Origin: JAQUBU01 sp036677685
Lineage (GTDB): Bacteria; Bacillota; Syntrophomonadia; Syntrophomonadales; Syntrophomonadaceae
NCBI GenBank assembly: GCA_036677685.1
Contig: JAVBWA010000005.1
Location: forward strand, 62,001 to 126,000
Direction of reading: 5' to 3'
DNA length: 64,000 nt
Shown: positions 53,122 through 61,405 of the stretch, piece after piece
Layout: the number at the start of each line of letters is the position of its first letter
Numbering within the stretch: the first letter of the stretch is position 1
Notes under the pieces: model-generated
Told to the model about the DNA's origin: nothing
The model's input: the letters and a program-made list of their open reading frames with translations, nothing else
The model's database searches: none
Translations under genes and position numbers: made by a program

Positions 53122-54450
53122 CTACAGCAGCCCGGCCCGGCTACTGACCCGGATGAGGGCTGCTTCACTATGCTTCTTCACTTCATCCGTATCCAGAGAC
53201 AGGATTTGGCCATTCATCATCAAAAGCCTTCCGTCGACTATGGTGGCAAAAGCATCAGCCGCCTGGGCCTGGTAAACGAGCTGGGTGTAAACATCAGTGG
53301 CACCCAAGGGGCGGCTGTGCCAGTTGTTCAGATTAATAACAGCCAGGTCGGCTTTCTTGCCCACTTCGATACTTCCAATTTCAGCTTCCGTTCCCATTGC
53401 TCTGGCTCCCCCCAGTGTAGCCATTTCAAAAACCCGGGGGGCAGGCATGCTGACCGGTCCATGAACCGGTTTGTGGATAAGAGCTGCCAGCCGCATTTCC
53501 ATAAACATATTTAGATTATTGTTGCAGGGAGCCCCGTCAGCTCCCAACGATATATTGGCTCCCAGGTTTAACAGAGGAGGTATGGGAGCGATACCCGAAG
53601 CCAGTTTCAAATTGGCGGAAGGGCAGTGCGCTATATTGCAGCGATTGTCGGCTAGAATTTGCATTTCCTCTTCATCCAGATGAATGCAATGGGCGAGGAT
53701 AAGGTTTTCATTGCAAAGGCCCAGTCTGTTTAAATATTTGACATTGGGCAGACCCCGTTCTTTTTTTACCAACTCAACCTCACTAAGGTTTTCCGAAGCA
53801 TGGGTATGGACCGGGATATTGTACTGCCTGGAAAGCCGGGCTACCTCCCGCAGCAATGGTTCGCTGCAGGAGACTGCAAAGCGAGGGCAAAAGGCATATT
53901 TGATGCGGCCCTGTTCCTTACCGTGCCATCGATTAATCAAGTCCAGGCTTTCATTCAGCGCATTATCACTGCTGTCCATCATAGCCGGGGGCACTCCGCT
54001 TCCACAGTCCATCAGGCATTTACCACCCAGATAGCGAATTCCGGCCCGGCTGACTGCTTCGAATACTGAATTGCTGTGTCTGACCGTTGCCATATCGATT
54101 ACTGAAGTGGTACCTCCGCGCAGCAATTCGCAGCAGCCCAGGAGCGAGGAATAATAGAGGGAATCGGCATCGTGGGAGGCTTCCAAAGGCCAGATGCGAA
54201 GCTTTAGCCAATCCAAAAGATCCATATCGTCGGCCATTCCCCGGAAAAGCACCTGGCAAAGGTGGATATGGGTTTGGATCAGTCCGGGAATGACCAGCAT
54301 GTCGCGGGCGTCAATTACCTGTTCAGCCTCAGCACTGTTTATGGTTCCGATTTGGCTTATACGGTCATCTTCGATTAAAATGTCAGCCTGAATAATGTCA
54401 CGATGGGTGTTCATGGTAACCAAGACACCGTTTTTTATCAAAATGGACAT
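53122..54450 (-). CDS. MtaD/SsnA-type amidohydrolase (methylthioadenosine or related deaminase)
   Basis: 442 residues of the metal-dependent amidohydrolase family: PGLIQTHIHLCQVLFRGMAD (HxH metal site), HTHASENLSEV, AHCIHLDEEEM and LGADGAPCNNN (metal Asp). This pattern suits 5-methylthioadenosine/S-adenosylhomocysteine deaminases and close chlorohydrolase-like relatives, which deaminate purine-type substrates. ATG 54450 is favoured for AGGA 8 bases upstream; ATG 54459 has the ribosome site abutting it. Divergent from the MATE gene. Confidence 0.87.
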   Translation of the reverse strand: MSILIKNGVLVTMNTHRDIIQADILIEDDRISQIGTINSAEAEQVIDARDMLVIPGLIQTHIHLCQVLFRGMADDMDLLDWLKLRIWPLEASHDADSLYYSSLLGCCELLRGGTTSVIDMATVRHSNSVFEAVSRAGIRYLGGKCLMDCGSGVPPAMMDSSDNALNESLDLINRWHGKEQGRIKYAFCPRFAVSCSEPLLREVARLSRQYNIPVHTHASENLSEVELVKKERGLPNVKYLNRLGLCNENLILAHCIHLDEEEMQILADNRCNIAHCPSANLKLASGIAPIPPLLNLGANISLGADGAPCNNNLNMFMEMRLAALIHKPVHGPVSMPAPRVFEMATLGGARAMGTEAEIGSIEVGKKADLAVINLNNWHSRPLGATDVYTQLVYQAQAADAFATIVDGRLLMMNGQILSLDTDEVKKHSEAALIRVSSRAGLL

Positions 54451-54560
54451 TTTAGCCATCCTTTCTCTATATCATCCATTAAACCATAATATTATGCCAA
54501 TTTCATTCATAGTCTTAAACATAAACTTAACTGGGGGTTTGAGAAATTAAACAGAATACT

Positions 54561-55958
54561 ATGCTGGAGCGGAAAGTCGGTCGTTTATTAATAGAACTGT
54601 CTTTACCCGCCGGTTTGGGTATGATTATTTACTGCCTGTTGGGCCTGGTGGACAGTTTCTTTATCTCCCGGCTGGGTGCGGCGCCCCTGGCAGCTTTAAC
54701 CCTATCCATGCCGGCGCAGATTCTAATCAGCTCCATAGCTGCTTCCACCGGAGTGGGTTTGACCTCATTAATATCCCGCACTTTGGGCAGAGGGGATTAT
54801 AAATATGCAGATAACGCAGCCTGGCATGGACTGTTATTGAGTATAGTCTACGGTTTGTTATTTATCTTGGCCGGCAGCAATTACATTGACGACATTTTAC
54901 TTATATCCGGATGTACGGCAGAGACTTTCAAACTGTGTCAGGAATACTTGCATATAATCCTCCTGGGGTCGCTGTTTACCTTTATTCCCATAATAATCGG
55001 CAGCATCATGCAGGGTGAAGGCAACACATTTATACCGGTAATGTTTACGCTTTTGACCATGTTGCTTAATGTTATTCTGGACCCGGTTTTTATATTCGGT
55101 TATGGTATTATCGAAGGCCAGGGCTTGAATGGGGCAGCTCTGGCTACGGTACTGGCCCAGCTTATAAGCAGTGTTTTAATGCTCTGGGTAATTGCCCGGA
55201 AGCGGAATTTACTTAGCTGGTCACTCGGAAATTTACGGCCCCGGCTTAAAGTTTTGGCGGAAATCTATAAAGTGGGTTTTCCCGCTATGCTTACGGAAAT
55301 AGCCGGGGTTTTGCTTATGCTGGTTCTGAATAAGGTATTGGCTGGATACGGTTTCCGGGCTTTGGCGGTTTTAGGAGTATTTTTACGGGTGCGTTCACTG
55401 GCTTACATGCCTGTTTTCGGCTTGACTCAGGGAATTATGCCGATTGTTGGTTTTGCTTACGGGGCTCGCAAGCTGGACCGGGTGAAAGAAAGCATAGTCA
55501 AGGCTTCGGTATTTTCTGTGCTGGTTCTGGCCGCGGCCTGGTTTGTTATGCAAAAATACCCCCTATGGATAATGGCATTTTTCTCCTCTGATCCGGCGCT
55601 ATTAACTGCGGGAGCAAATTGTATGCGATGGGCGACAATATTTCTGCCCTTAATGGGACCGGTATTTATTATTTCTTCAGTTCTGCAGGCTATGGGGAAG
55701 GCTGTAGCAGCCATGTATATGTCGCTGATTCGTCAGCTAGGCTTGTTCATACTTCCTCTGCTAATCATTCCCGCTTATTGTGGTCTTAACGGAGTATGGT
55801 TGGTTTTCTCGATTTCAGAGCTGTTGTCGGGAGTTTTGGCTATGTTTTTCTTGCTAAGCTTGTGGAAGGAATTGCAGGTCAGAAAACGCCGGTCAGCTAT
55901 TATTCTCTTACCCGTAACCCGGAGCTGCCAAAGACTCTTAGCCTGGTTGCGCTGGTAA
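54561..55958 (+). CDS. MATE-family efflux transporter
   Basis: 465 residues with twelve predicted helices in two related halves, opening VGRLLIELSLPAGLGMIIYC and containing VDSFFISRLGAAPLAALTLS and EGNTFIPVMFTLLTMLLNVI, typical of MATE sodium- or proton-coupled exporters. Substrate unknown. Two modular repeats follow and then holA. Confidence 0.92.
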   Translation: MLERKVGRLLIELSLPAGLGMIIYCLLGLVDSFFISRLGAAPLAALTLSMPAQILISSIAASTGVGLTSLISRTLGRGDYKYADNAAWHGLLLSIVYGLLFILAGSNYIDDILLISGCTAETFKLCQEYLHIILLGSLFTFIPIIIGSIMQGEGNTFIPVMFTLLTMLLNVILDPVFIFGYGIIEGQGLNGAALATVLAQLISSVLMLWVIARKRNLLSWSLGNLRPRLKVLAEIYKVGFPAMLTEIAGVLLMLVLNKVLAGYGFRALAVLGVFLRVRSLAYMPVFGLTQGIMPIVGFAYGARKLDRVKESIVKASVFSVLVLAAAWFVMQKYPLWIMAFFSSDPALLTAGANCMRWATIFLPLMGPVFIISSVLQAMGKAVAAMYMSLIRQLGLFILPLLIIPAYCGLNGVWLVFSISELLSGVLAMFFLLSLWKELQVRKRRSAIILLPVTRSCQRLLAWLRW

Positions 55959-55972
55959 AGGGGTAAAATAAT

Positions 55973-56135
55973 AACGAGGCGAAAATATGTCTCCGGCTTT
56001 TTTAAGACGGTCGGGTTCTCATCCCCCGCCTCGTTGCAGCGGTGTGTTGCCCCCTACGGGGACCACTTATATTGATTCCCTTCGGGAATGATTAAATTGT
56101 GTTGAAACAGTTCTGCAGTTCTTCCCATGTTTAAA
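55973..56135 (+). repeat. Modular hairpin repeat, copy E
   Basis: Complete except for a deletion around the CTATTAACAAAACAGGCGG part. Contains CCCCTACGGGG and ATTCCCTTCGGGAAT hairpins. Confidence 0.85.
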
Positions 56136-56174
56136 TAGATTTGGAGGCCGGCTTTGATTTGTATTAGAATATAT

Positions 56175-56365
56175 AACGAGGCGAGAAAATATCTCCCGCT
56201 TCTTTGAGATGGCCGGGTTCCTATTAACAAAACAGGCGGAGGGTATCTGAACCCCCGCTTCGTTGCAGCGGTGTGTTGCTCCCTACGGGGACCACTTATA
56301 TTGATTCCCTTCGGGAATGATTAAATTGTGTTGAAACTGCTCCGCAGTTTCTTCCGGTGCTTAAA
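56175..56365 (+). repeat. Modular hairpin repeat, copy F (complete)
   Basis: Full-length copy 39 bases after copy E, same orientation, ending GTGCTTAAAA about 50 bases before holA. Confidence 0.87.
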
Positions 56366-56417
56366 AAGGAAGAGGTTAGATGTGAAGGGTAGAGAATAAT
56401 TATGCGGGGGAATCCTA

Positions 56418-57398
56418 ATGGCGAAAAATGATGTCTATTTTATCTGGGGTGAGGAACCCTTTTTGATAGATGTAAAAATTAATGAAATCATAACCCGACT
56501 AAAGGAGCAGAGTGGAGAGGAACCGGAACTGAATTATCTTGACACGGATGAATCCGGTCCGGTGGAATTACTAGAAACGCTTGAATTCAATTCGCTGTTT
56601 GCCTTGCAACGGGTGCTGATTATTAAAAGACCGTCATGGCTGGGAAAAGCTAAACGCAAGGCTGCCAAGAGCGGTGATATTGAAAAGGTATTTCGGGATT
56701 ACCTGCAGCGTGAACATGAAGGTCAAGTACTAATTATTACAGCGGTTGAACATAATTCCAGCAACGCCCTGGTGAAACTACTGGATAAAGAAGCTACGGT
56801 GGTTAATTGTAAAGCGGCCGGCAGCCAGTATCTGACCAACTGGATTAATGATGAGTTCAGTATGCGGAAATGTAATATCAAGCCGGCTGCCGTAAATATG
56901 CTGGCTCGGAGCGGGCAGGACATGTATTACCTGCAGAACCTGATCGAAAAACTCTGCCTGGCGGGTGACGGTAAAGTTATAAACGAAGCTGATGTGGAGG
57001 AAGAACTCAATAATAAAGAAGAAATCAAGATATTCAAACTGACCGACGCGCTTTTGGCCCGAAATCTCAAAACATCGTTTGCGGCCTACTACCAATTGCT
57101 GGTTCAGGGCGAACATCCGATTTTTTTTCTTTATATGATTGTGCGGCAGTTTATCTCTTTGGGTAAGGTGAAGTACTATCAGGAAAAAGGCTGCAATAAA
57201 TTAGAAATAGCCGAAAAAACCAGTATGAAGGAATTTAATGTGAGAAAAATGAGCGAGTATGCACGCAATTTTAGCTGGGAAGAAATTCAGGAACTGTTTG
57301 GCCGTTTTTTGCAGGCCGACCTCAGTTTTAAAAGTACCGGGCAGGATGAGAAAATTATTATGGAGACTTTGCTTATAGAGGTTTGCAATAGAAAATAA
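56418..57398 (+). CDS. holA: DNA polymerase III delta subunit
   Basis: 326 residues of the HolA family: VYFIWGEEPFLIDVKINEII at the N-terminus, EHNSSNALVKLLDKEATVVN, and AVNMLARSGQDMYYLQNLIE in the middle. Delta opens the sliding clamp in the clamp loader. It normally follows comEC and precedes convergent rpsT; the second linkage holds here. Confidence 0.93.
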   Translation: MAKNDVYFIWGEEPFLIDVKINEIITRLKEQSGEEPELNYLDTDESGPVELLETLEFNSLFALQRVLIIKRPSWLGKAKRKAAKSGDIEKVFRDYLQREHEGQVLIITAVEHNSSNALVKLLDKEATVVNCKAAGSQYLTNWINDEFSMRKCNIKPAAVNMLARSGQDMYYLQNLIEKLCLAGDGKVINEADVEEELNNKEEIKIFKLTDALLARNLKTSFAAYYQLLVQGEHPIFFLYMIVRQFISLGKVKYYQEKGCNKLEIAEKTSMKEFNVRKMSEYARNFSWEEIQELFGRFLQADLSFKSTGQDEKIIMETLLIEVCNRK

Positions 57399-57408
57399 AT
57401 AGGAAATA

Positions 57409-57436
57409 AAAAATAGCCCTGTTGAAGGGCTATTTT
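57409..57436. terminator. Shared terminator of holA and rpsT
   Basis: AAAATAGCCCT pairs with AGGGCTATTTT around GTTGA. Symmetric A and T flanks fit the convergent genes. Confidence 0.82.
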
Positions 57437-57448
57437 AAATGATATTAC

Positions 57449-57715
57449 TTATTTGCTTAGAGCGTTTAATCTTTTGGTCAGAGCTGATTTTTTACGAGCA
57501 GCCGTATTCTTATGCAGAATACCTTTGCCAATGCTTTTATCTATAAGCGAGGTTACTTGCAGCAATTTTTGGCCGGCTGTTTCCACATCCTCCGCTTTTA
57601 AGGACATTTCATATTTCTTTACCGCCGTTTTTAACCTGCTCTTATAAGCCTTATTTCTCATACGGTTTTCTTCTGCTTTTCTGGCTCTTTTAGCTGGAGT
57701 TTTACTCTTGGCCAC
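57449..57715 (-). CDS. rpsT: 30S ribosomal protein S20
   Basis: 88 residues, Lys/Arg-rich helices: KTPAKRARKAEENRMRNKAY, a middle amphipathic stretch, and GKGILHKNTAARKKSALTKR. S20 binds 16S rRNA. AAGGAGG precedes the ATG at 57715. Convergent with holA, as in most Firmicutes. Confidence 0.96.
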   Translation of the reverse strand: MAKSKTPAKRARKAEENRMRNKAYKSRLKTAVKKYEMSLKAEDVETAGQKLLQVTSLIDKSIGKGILHKNTAARKKSALTKRLNALSK

Positions 57716-57815
57716 ATTTTCACCTCCTTAATAAATTCTAGACAACAGAAATACTATAGCATTACCGGAAATAAAAAGCAATAAAAGGATAGCCTTTTTA
57801 TTGCTTACATAAAAT

Positions 57816-58005
57816 AACGAGGTAAAAGATGTCCCCCCGTTTCTTTAAATGGTCGGGTTTCTATTAACAAACCAGGCGGCGGTCTCCAATCCCCAGCTTC
57901 GTTGCAGCGCTGTGTTGCCCCCCTACGGGGACCACTTATATTGATTCTCTTCGGGAATGATTAATTTGTGTTGAAACTGTTACGCAGTTTCTTCCGATGC
58001 TTAAA
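57816..58005 (+). repeat. Modular hairpin repeat, copy G (complete)
   Basis: Full-length copy in the gap between rpsT and spoIIP, where many Firmicutes have the gpr protease gene. Confidence 0.85.
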
Positions 58006-58090
58006 TCTTAGCCTAAAACCCTGTCAAGTAGAAGTTCTATTAACTCATAGGAGACATAGAATTAATTAAATTGGCAGTGAGGTGGACAGG

Positions 58091-59128
58091 GTGCGAAGGC
58101 ATTTTTTAACCTTTTTAAAGAGCATTGTTTTACTGCAATTGTTTATATTTATTCTTATAACCGGGGTAAGTGCTGATCTCGGCAGTAATTACCTGCAGTG
58201 GCTGTCTGCTTTTGAAATTGAAGACATGCTGCTGCCCTTTTCCCGCATAAACATCGATAAAAATGGAGCTGCATCATTATTTCAAAACGTTAACGTGGCT
58301 ATGGCCGGCGAAGAAAAAAGTGGATTATTGACCGAGCGTTATTTTGAAACTGATTTTCCGGAAGCCATGATGGTTTCAAATATACAAGCATTGGACAATG
58401 GCTCGGGTGAAATAATAGTGAACAGCGGCACCGAAGAGAAAATCGAAACGCCGGATGTAGCGCGGACTGAATTACCCGAAGCCAAGCTTAACCGGAAACC
58501 GGATTATAGTAGCTTTTTCCAGGGATACAGAGTAGTATTTTATTGTACTCATGCTGCCGAATCCTATATTCCGGATAGTGGCCGGGCCCGCTGTGAAGGG
58601 GAGGCAGGACTGGTCAATAATGTCGCTACGGATATTTGCAGCGGTTTAAAAGCCGGGGGGTTGGATGCCGGGTTTGTGAACACTCTGCATGATTTTCCGG
58701 ACTATAATAACAGCTATACCAGATCCCGGGAAACTGTTAATAAAATAATAGAGTCCACACCAAATCTTCTGGCGCTTTTTGATGTTCACCGGGACAGTGT
58801 GCCTGGTCAGGATATGAAGGAAATTGTTGAAATAAACGGCAAAAAAAGCGCACGGATTTTAATTATCGTTGGTACCAATGAACGCAAACCACACCCTAAC
58901 TGGCAGGAAAACCTGAGGTTTGCGGAAATGATATACGCCCAAGCAGAAAAGATGTATCCGGGATTAATGAAGGGTGTAAGAACCAAAGCCGGAACCTATA
59001 ATCAGGAGTATTTCCCCAAAAGCTTGCTTTTGGAATTCGGCAGTGATATTAACTCGCTGGCTGAAGCCAGTTATGCAGCAGAATTGTTTGCTGATGTGCT
59101 TTTAGAGGTTTTGAAGGAGGAAGTATAG
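58091..59128 (+). CDS. spoIIP: Stage II sporulation protein P
   Basis: 345 residues: N-terminal membrane anchor (SIVLLQLFIFILITGVSADL), linker, and a SpoIIP amidase domain with the zinc ligands in YCTHAAESY, LFDVHRDSV and LLEFGSDINS. SpoIIP cuts septal peptidoglycan during engulfment. GTG 58091 is chosen because GAGGTGG lies 6 bases upstream; GTG 58082 is in frame but abuts it. Expressed in the mother cell in Bacillus; no promoter called. Confidence 0.92.
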   Translation: MRRHFLTFLKSIVLLQLFIFILITGVSADLGSNYLQWLSAFEIEDMLLPFSRINIDKNGAASLFQNVNVAMAGEEKSGLLTERYFETDFPEAMMVSNIQALDNGSGEIIVNSGTEEKIETPDVARTELPEAKLNRKPDYSSFFQGYRVVFYCTHAAESYIPDSGRARCEGEAGLVNNVATDICSGLKAGGLDAGFVNTLHDFPDYNNSYTRSRETVNKIIESTPNLLALFDVHRDSVPGQDMKEIVEINGKKSARILIIVGTNERKPHPNWQENLRFAEMIYAQAEKMYPGLMKGVRTKAGTYNQEYFPKSLLLEFGSDINSLAEASYAAELFADVLLEVLKEEV

Positions 59129-59131
59129 TAA

Positions 59132-59428
59132 ATGGCCAGGGGATATCAATTACTGATGGTTCTGGTACTTGTCAGCCTGGTGATCATGGGCCTAAATACC
59201 AGCAATCAGGGCATAAGCCGTCTAACCGCTGAAAACCGGGGACAAGTCATTGGAGTAGATTTTGACAACGAAGCGATTAAGCTGCAGGTTTGCTCCAAGG
59301 ATTATATCTATACCATAGACAAACTTCGTGATCAAGGAAAAGATATGGCTGCCGAACTTAAGTCGCTGGGAGAGCAGGCAAAAAGCTATACATTTAGAAT
59401 CTGGAATATATTTAAGGCGATTGTCTAA
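59132..59428 (+). CDS. Small membrane-anchored protein of unknown function
   Basis: 98 residues: one N-terminal helix (LLMVLVLVSLVIMGLNTS) and an external domain with a VIGVDFDNEAIKLQVC strand pair. It starts 3 bases after the spoIIP stop, so it is co-transcribed and may share its sporulation timing. Family not recognised. Confidence 0.7.
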   Translation: MARGYQLLMVLVLVSLVIMGLNTSNQGISRLTAENRGQVIGVDFDNEAIKLQVCSKDYIYTIDKLRDQGKDMAAELKSLGEQAKSYTFRIWNIFKAIV

Positions 59429-59432
59429 TGTA

Positions 59433-59583
59433 AGGGCATCCACCGGTTAAGGAACGGGGACACACCTCCTTCGGTGCAACCTTAATGGTGACCGAAGGGA
59501 GCATCAGTAGTGCCCGTAGGGGGAAATGCCCCCATGGTAAGGAATGTCCTTATGGTGCCGGTACTCAACTGGTGACGTTGGAG
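59433..59583 (-). repeat. Diverged inverted member of the modular repeat family (copy K), structured leader of murJ
   Basis: The minus strand shows features of the family core: ACCGAAGGGAGCATCAGTAG then CCCGTAGGGGGAAA on the plus strand align to the reverse complement of the two central hairpins. On the plus strand CCTTCGGT can pair with ACCGAAGG and TTAAGG with CCTTAA in an interleaved order, suggesting a pseudoknot; GGGGG...CCCCC and AAGGA...TCCTT hairpins follow. Confidence 0.5.
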
Positions 59584-59593
59584 ATGAAATAGT

Positions 59594-61156
59594 TTGAGTG
59601 ATAATACCAAACATATGGCCAGAGCAGCCGTTCTCCTAATGATTACGGTGATTCTGTCCAGGATTTTGGGCTACGGGCGCGAAGTAGCCCTTTATACCGA
59701 ATTTGGCCAGAATTATATGACTGACGCCTATCGGGCGGCTTTTTCAATTCCCGACTTTATTTACATGCTGTTGGTAGGGGGAGCACTTAGTGCTGCGCTC
59801 ATTCCGGTATTTTCGGCCTATATTGCCACCGGCCGGGATGATGATGGCTGGCGCTCCGCCAGTATCGTGTTAAACTATACGATTATAATTTTGATAATTT
59901 TGATAATAATTGCCTATCTCTACACGCGGCCTTTAATAAATATTTTAGTGCCGGGAATTCCTGAACCCTACAACAGTCTGGCGGTTCATCTTACCCATAT
60001 AATGTTTGTGCAGACTTTTTTTATGGCCTTAAACGGGCTGGCTATGGGGGTGCTGAACTCCCATCATCACTTCTTTACACCCGCGCTGGGCAGCCTGCTT
60101 TACAATGTGGCGATCATTGGGCTTGGTTTGGCTCTGGTAGATCGACTGGGGATTGCGGCATTTTCCTACGGAGTGGTGTTGGGGGCAATAATCAATTTTC
60201 TGGTGCAGATCCCTGCATTACGCAGGGTGGGAATGAGGTACTATTTTTCATTTGATTACCGGGATGAAGGTTTCAGGCAGATTATGATACTCATGCTTCC
60301 GGTCCTGGCCGGCCTGGGAGCGGTGCAATTAAGCCTGTTTGTAACCCAAAACCTGGCCTCCGGACTGGCTCCGGGAACTGTAAGTGCTTTGGCTCTGGCT
60401 CAGCGTATAATGAATCTGCCCCTGGGTATATTTGCGGTTTCCATTGCGGTAGCCATTTTCCCGACTTTAACCAGCTTAAGTGCCCGCGGTGAACTGGAGA
60501 TGTTTAAACGTACCAGTTCCCTGGGTATTAGAGCGGTTTTCTTGCTTACTATTCCAGCTTCCCTGGGTTTGATAGCCCTGGGGGAACCGGTGATAAAGCT
60601 GCTGTTTGAACAGGGTAAGTTCACTGCCAGTGCTGTTACGATTACCAACGAAGCCTTGCTTTACTATTGCTTGGGGATGTTTGCTTATTCATCCCTGCAA
60701 GTTTTGAACCGAAGTTTTTATGCGCTCAAAGATACCATAAGCCCGGTTGTAGCAGCAGTTATCACTATTGCCTTCAATATTTTGCTGTCAATGAAACTGG
60801 TGGGGTCGATGGGGCATGTGGGGTTGGCCTTATCCTACTCTTTAGCGGGAATCCTCAGCCTGCTGTTTCTGCTGATTATATTAAGACAGAAAATGGGCAA
60901 AATCGGAGTTACCGTCCTGATAAAGAGTTTTACTATATCTTTGGGAGCGTCATTAATAATGTTTCTGGCTGTCCGGAATATAACTGCTTACTCCTTGCAT
61001 CTGCTGACCTTTGGCAGTAAACTGAATCTTCTTATTGGGGTAAGTGCCGGTGTACTATCGGGGGCTATTGTGTACGGGGCGATAATATATCTGTTTAAAC
61101 TGGAAGAGAGTGAACTGGTTCTGGGAATACTGAGAAAAAAATTACACCGAGCGTAA
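59594..61156 (+). CDS. murJ: Lipid II flippase MurJ
   Basis: 520 residues with fourteen predicted helices. Opens ARAAVLLMITVILSRILGYG and has YRAAFSIPDFIYMLLVGGAL and ALIPVFSAYIATGR, the MviN/MurJ signatures. It flips lipid II for peptidoglycan synthesis. TTG 59594 is the start, with GGAGATG 7-10 bases upstream inside the structured repeat. Confidence 0.93.
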   Translation: MSDNTKHMARAAVLLMITVILSRILGYGREVALYTEFGQNYMTDAYRAAFSIPDFIYMLLVGGALSAALIPVFSAYIATGRDDDGWRSASIVLNYTIIILIILIIIAYLYTRPLINILVPGIPEPYNSLAVHLTHIMFVQTFFMALNGLAMGVLNSHHHFFTPALGSLLYNVAIIGLGLALVDRLGIAAFSYGVVLGAIINFLVQIPALRRVGMRYYFSFDYRDEGFRQIMILMLPVLAGLGAVQLSLFVTQNLASGLAPGTVSALALAQRIMNLPLGIFAVSIAVAIFPTLTSLSARGELEMFKRTSSLGIRAVFLLTIPASLGLIALGEPVIKLLFEQGKFTASAVTITNEALLYYCLGMFAYSSLQVLNRSFYALKDTISPVVAAVITIAFNILLSMKLVGSMGHVGLALSYSLAGILSLLFLLIILRQKMGKIGVTVLIKSFTISLGASLIMFLAVRNITAYSLHLLTFGSKLNLLIGVSAGVLSGAIVYGAIIYLFKLEESELVLGILRKKLHRA

Positions 61157-61194
61157 GCTTGTTTGCCTGGTACAGTTGAGACATGAAACAAGCT
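61156..61194 (+). terminator. Hairpin after murJ
   Basis: AGCTTGTTT and AAACAAGCT form a 9-pair stem with a 21-base loop; no T run, so a weak candidate. It begins in the murJ stop codon region. Confidence 0.35.
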
Positions 61195-61317
61195 GAAGGT
61201 ATTTCCCATATAAGACCGGCCGCAGTATATGTATAGTGAACATATGGAAATCTTTTTGAAGAAGCCAAATGGTGAGGAATGCAAGCAATTGAACGCTTGG
61301 AGACGATCAGGTATAAT

Positions 61318-61362
61318 CTATTGTGTTGAAACTGCTCCGCAGTTTCTTCCGGTGCTTAAACA
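61318..61362 (+). repeat. Modular hairpin repeat, copy H (3' module only)
   Basis: ATTGTGTTGAAACTGCTCC continuing to GTGCTTAAAC equals the last third of full copies. It lies 44 bases before lepA. Confidence 0.72.
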
Positions 61363-61405
61363 ATGGTCGCAACCAAGCGTATTATTAATCCTGGAGGGTT
61401 TTAAT

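Noticed and set aside
33996..58005. Repeats considered as a CRISPR array
   Set aside because: Units are about 190 bp, kilobases apart or in tandem pairs, with internal hairpins and no short regular spacers or cas genes.
59433..59593. Known riboswitch upstream of murJ
   Set aside because: No motif of a riboswitch class I know; similarity to the modular repeat core explains it better.
61229..61405. Longer LepA starting at an upstream in-frame ATG
   Set aside because: The extra 59 residues are not LepA-like and are partly encoded by the modular repeat; TTG 61406 has a proper ribosome site and gives the family N-terminus.
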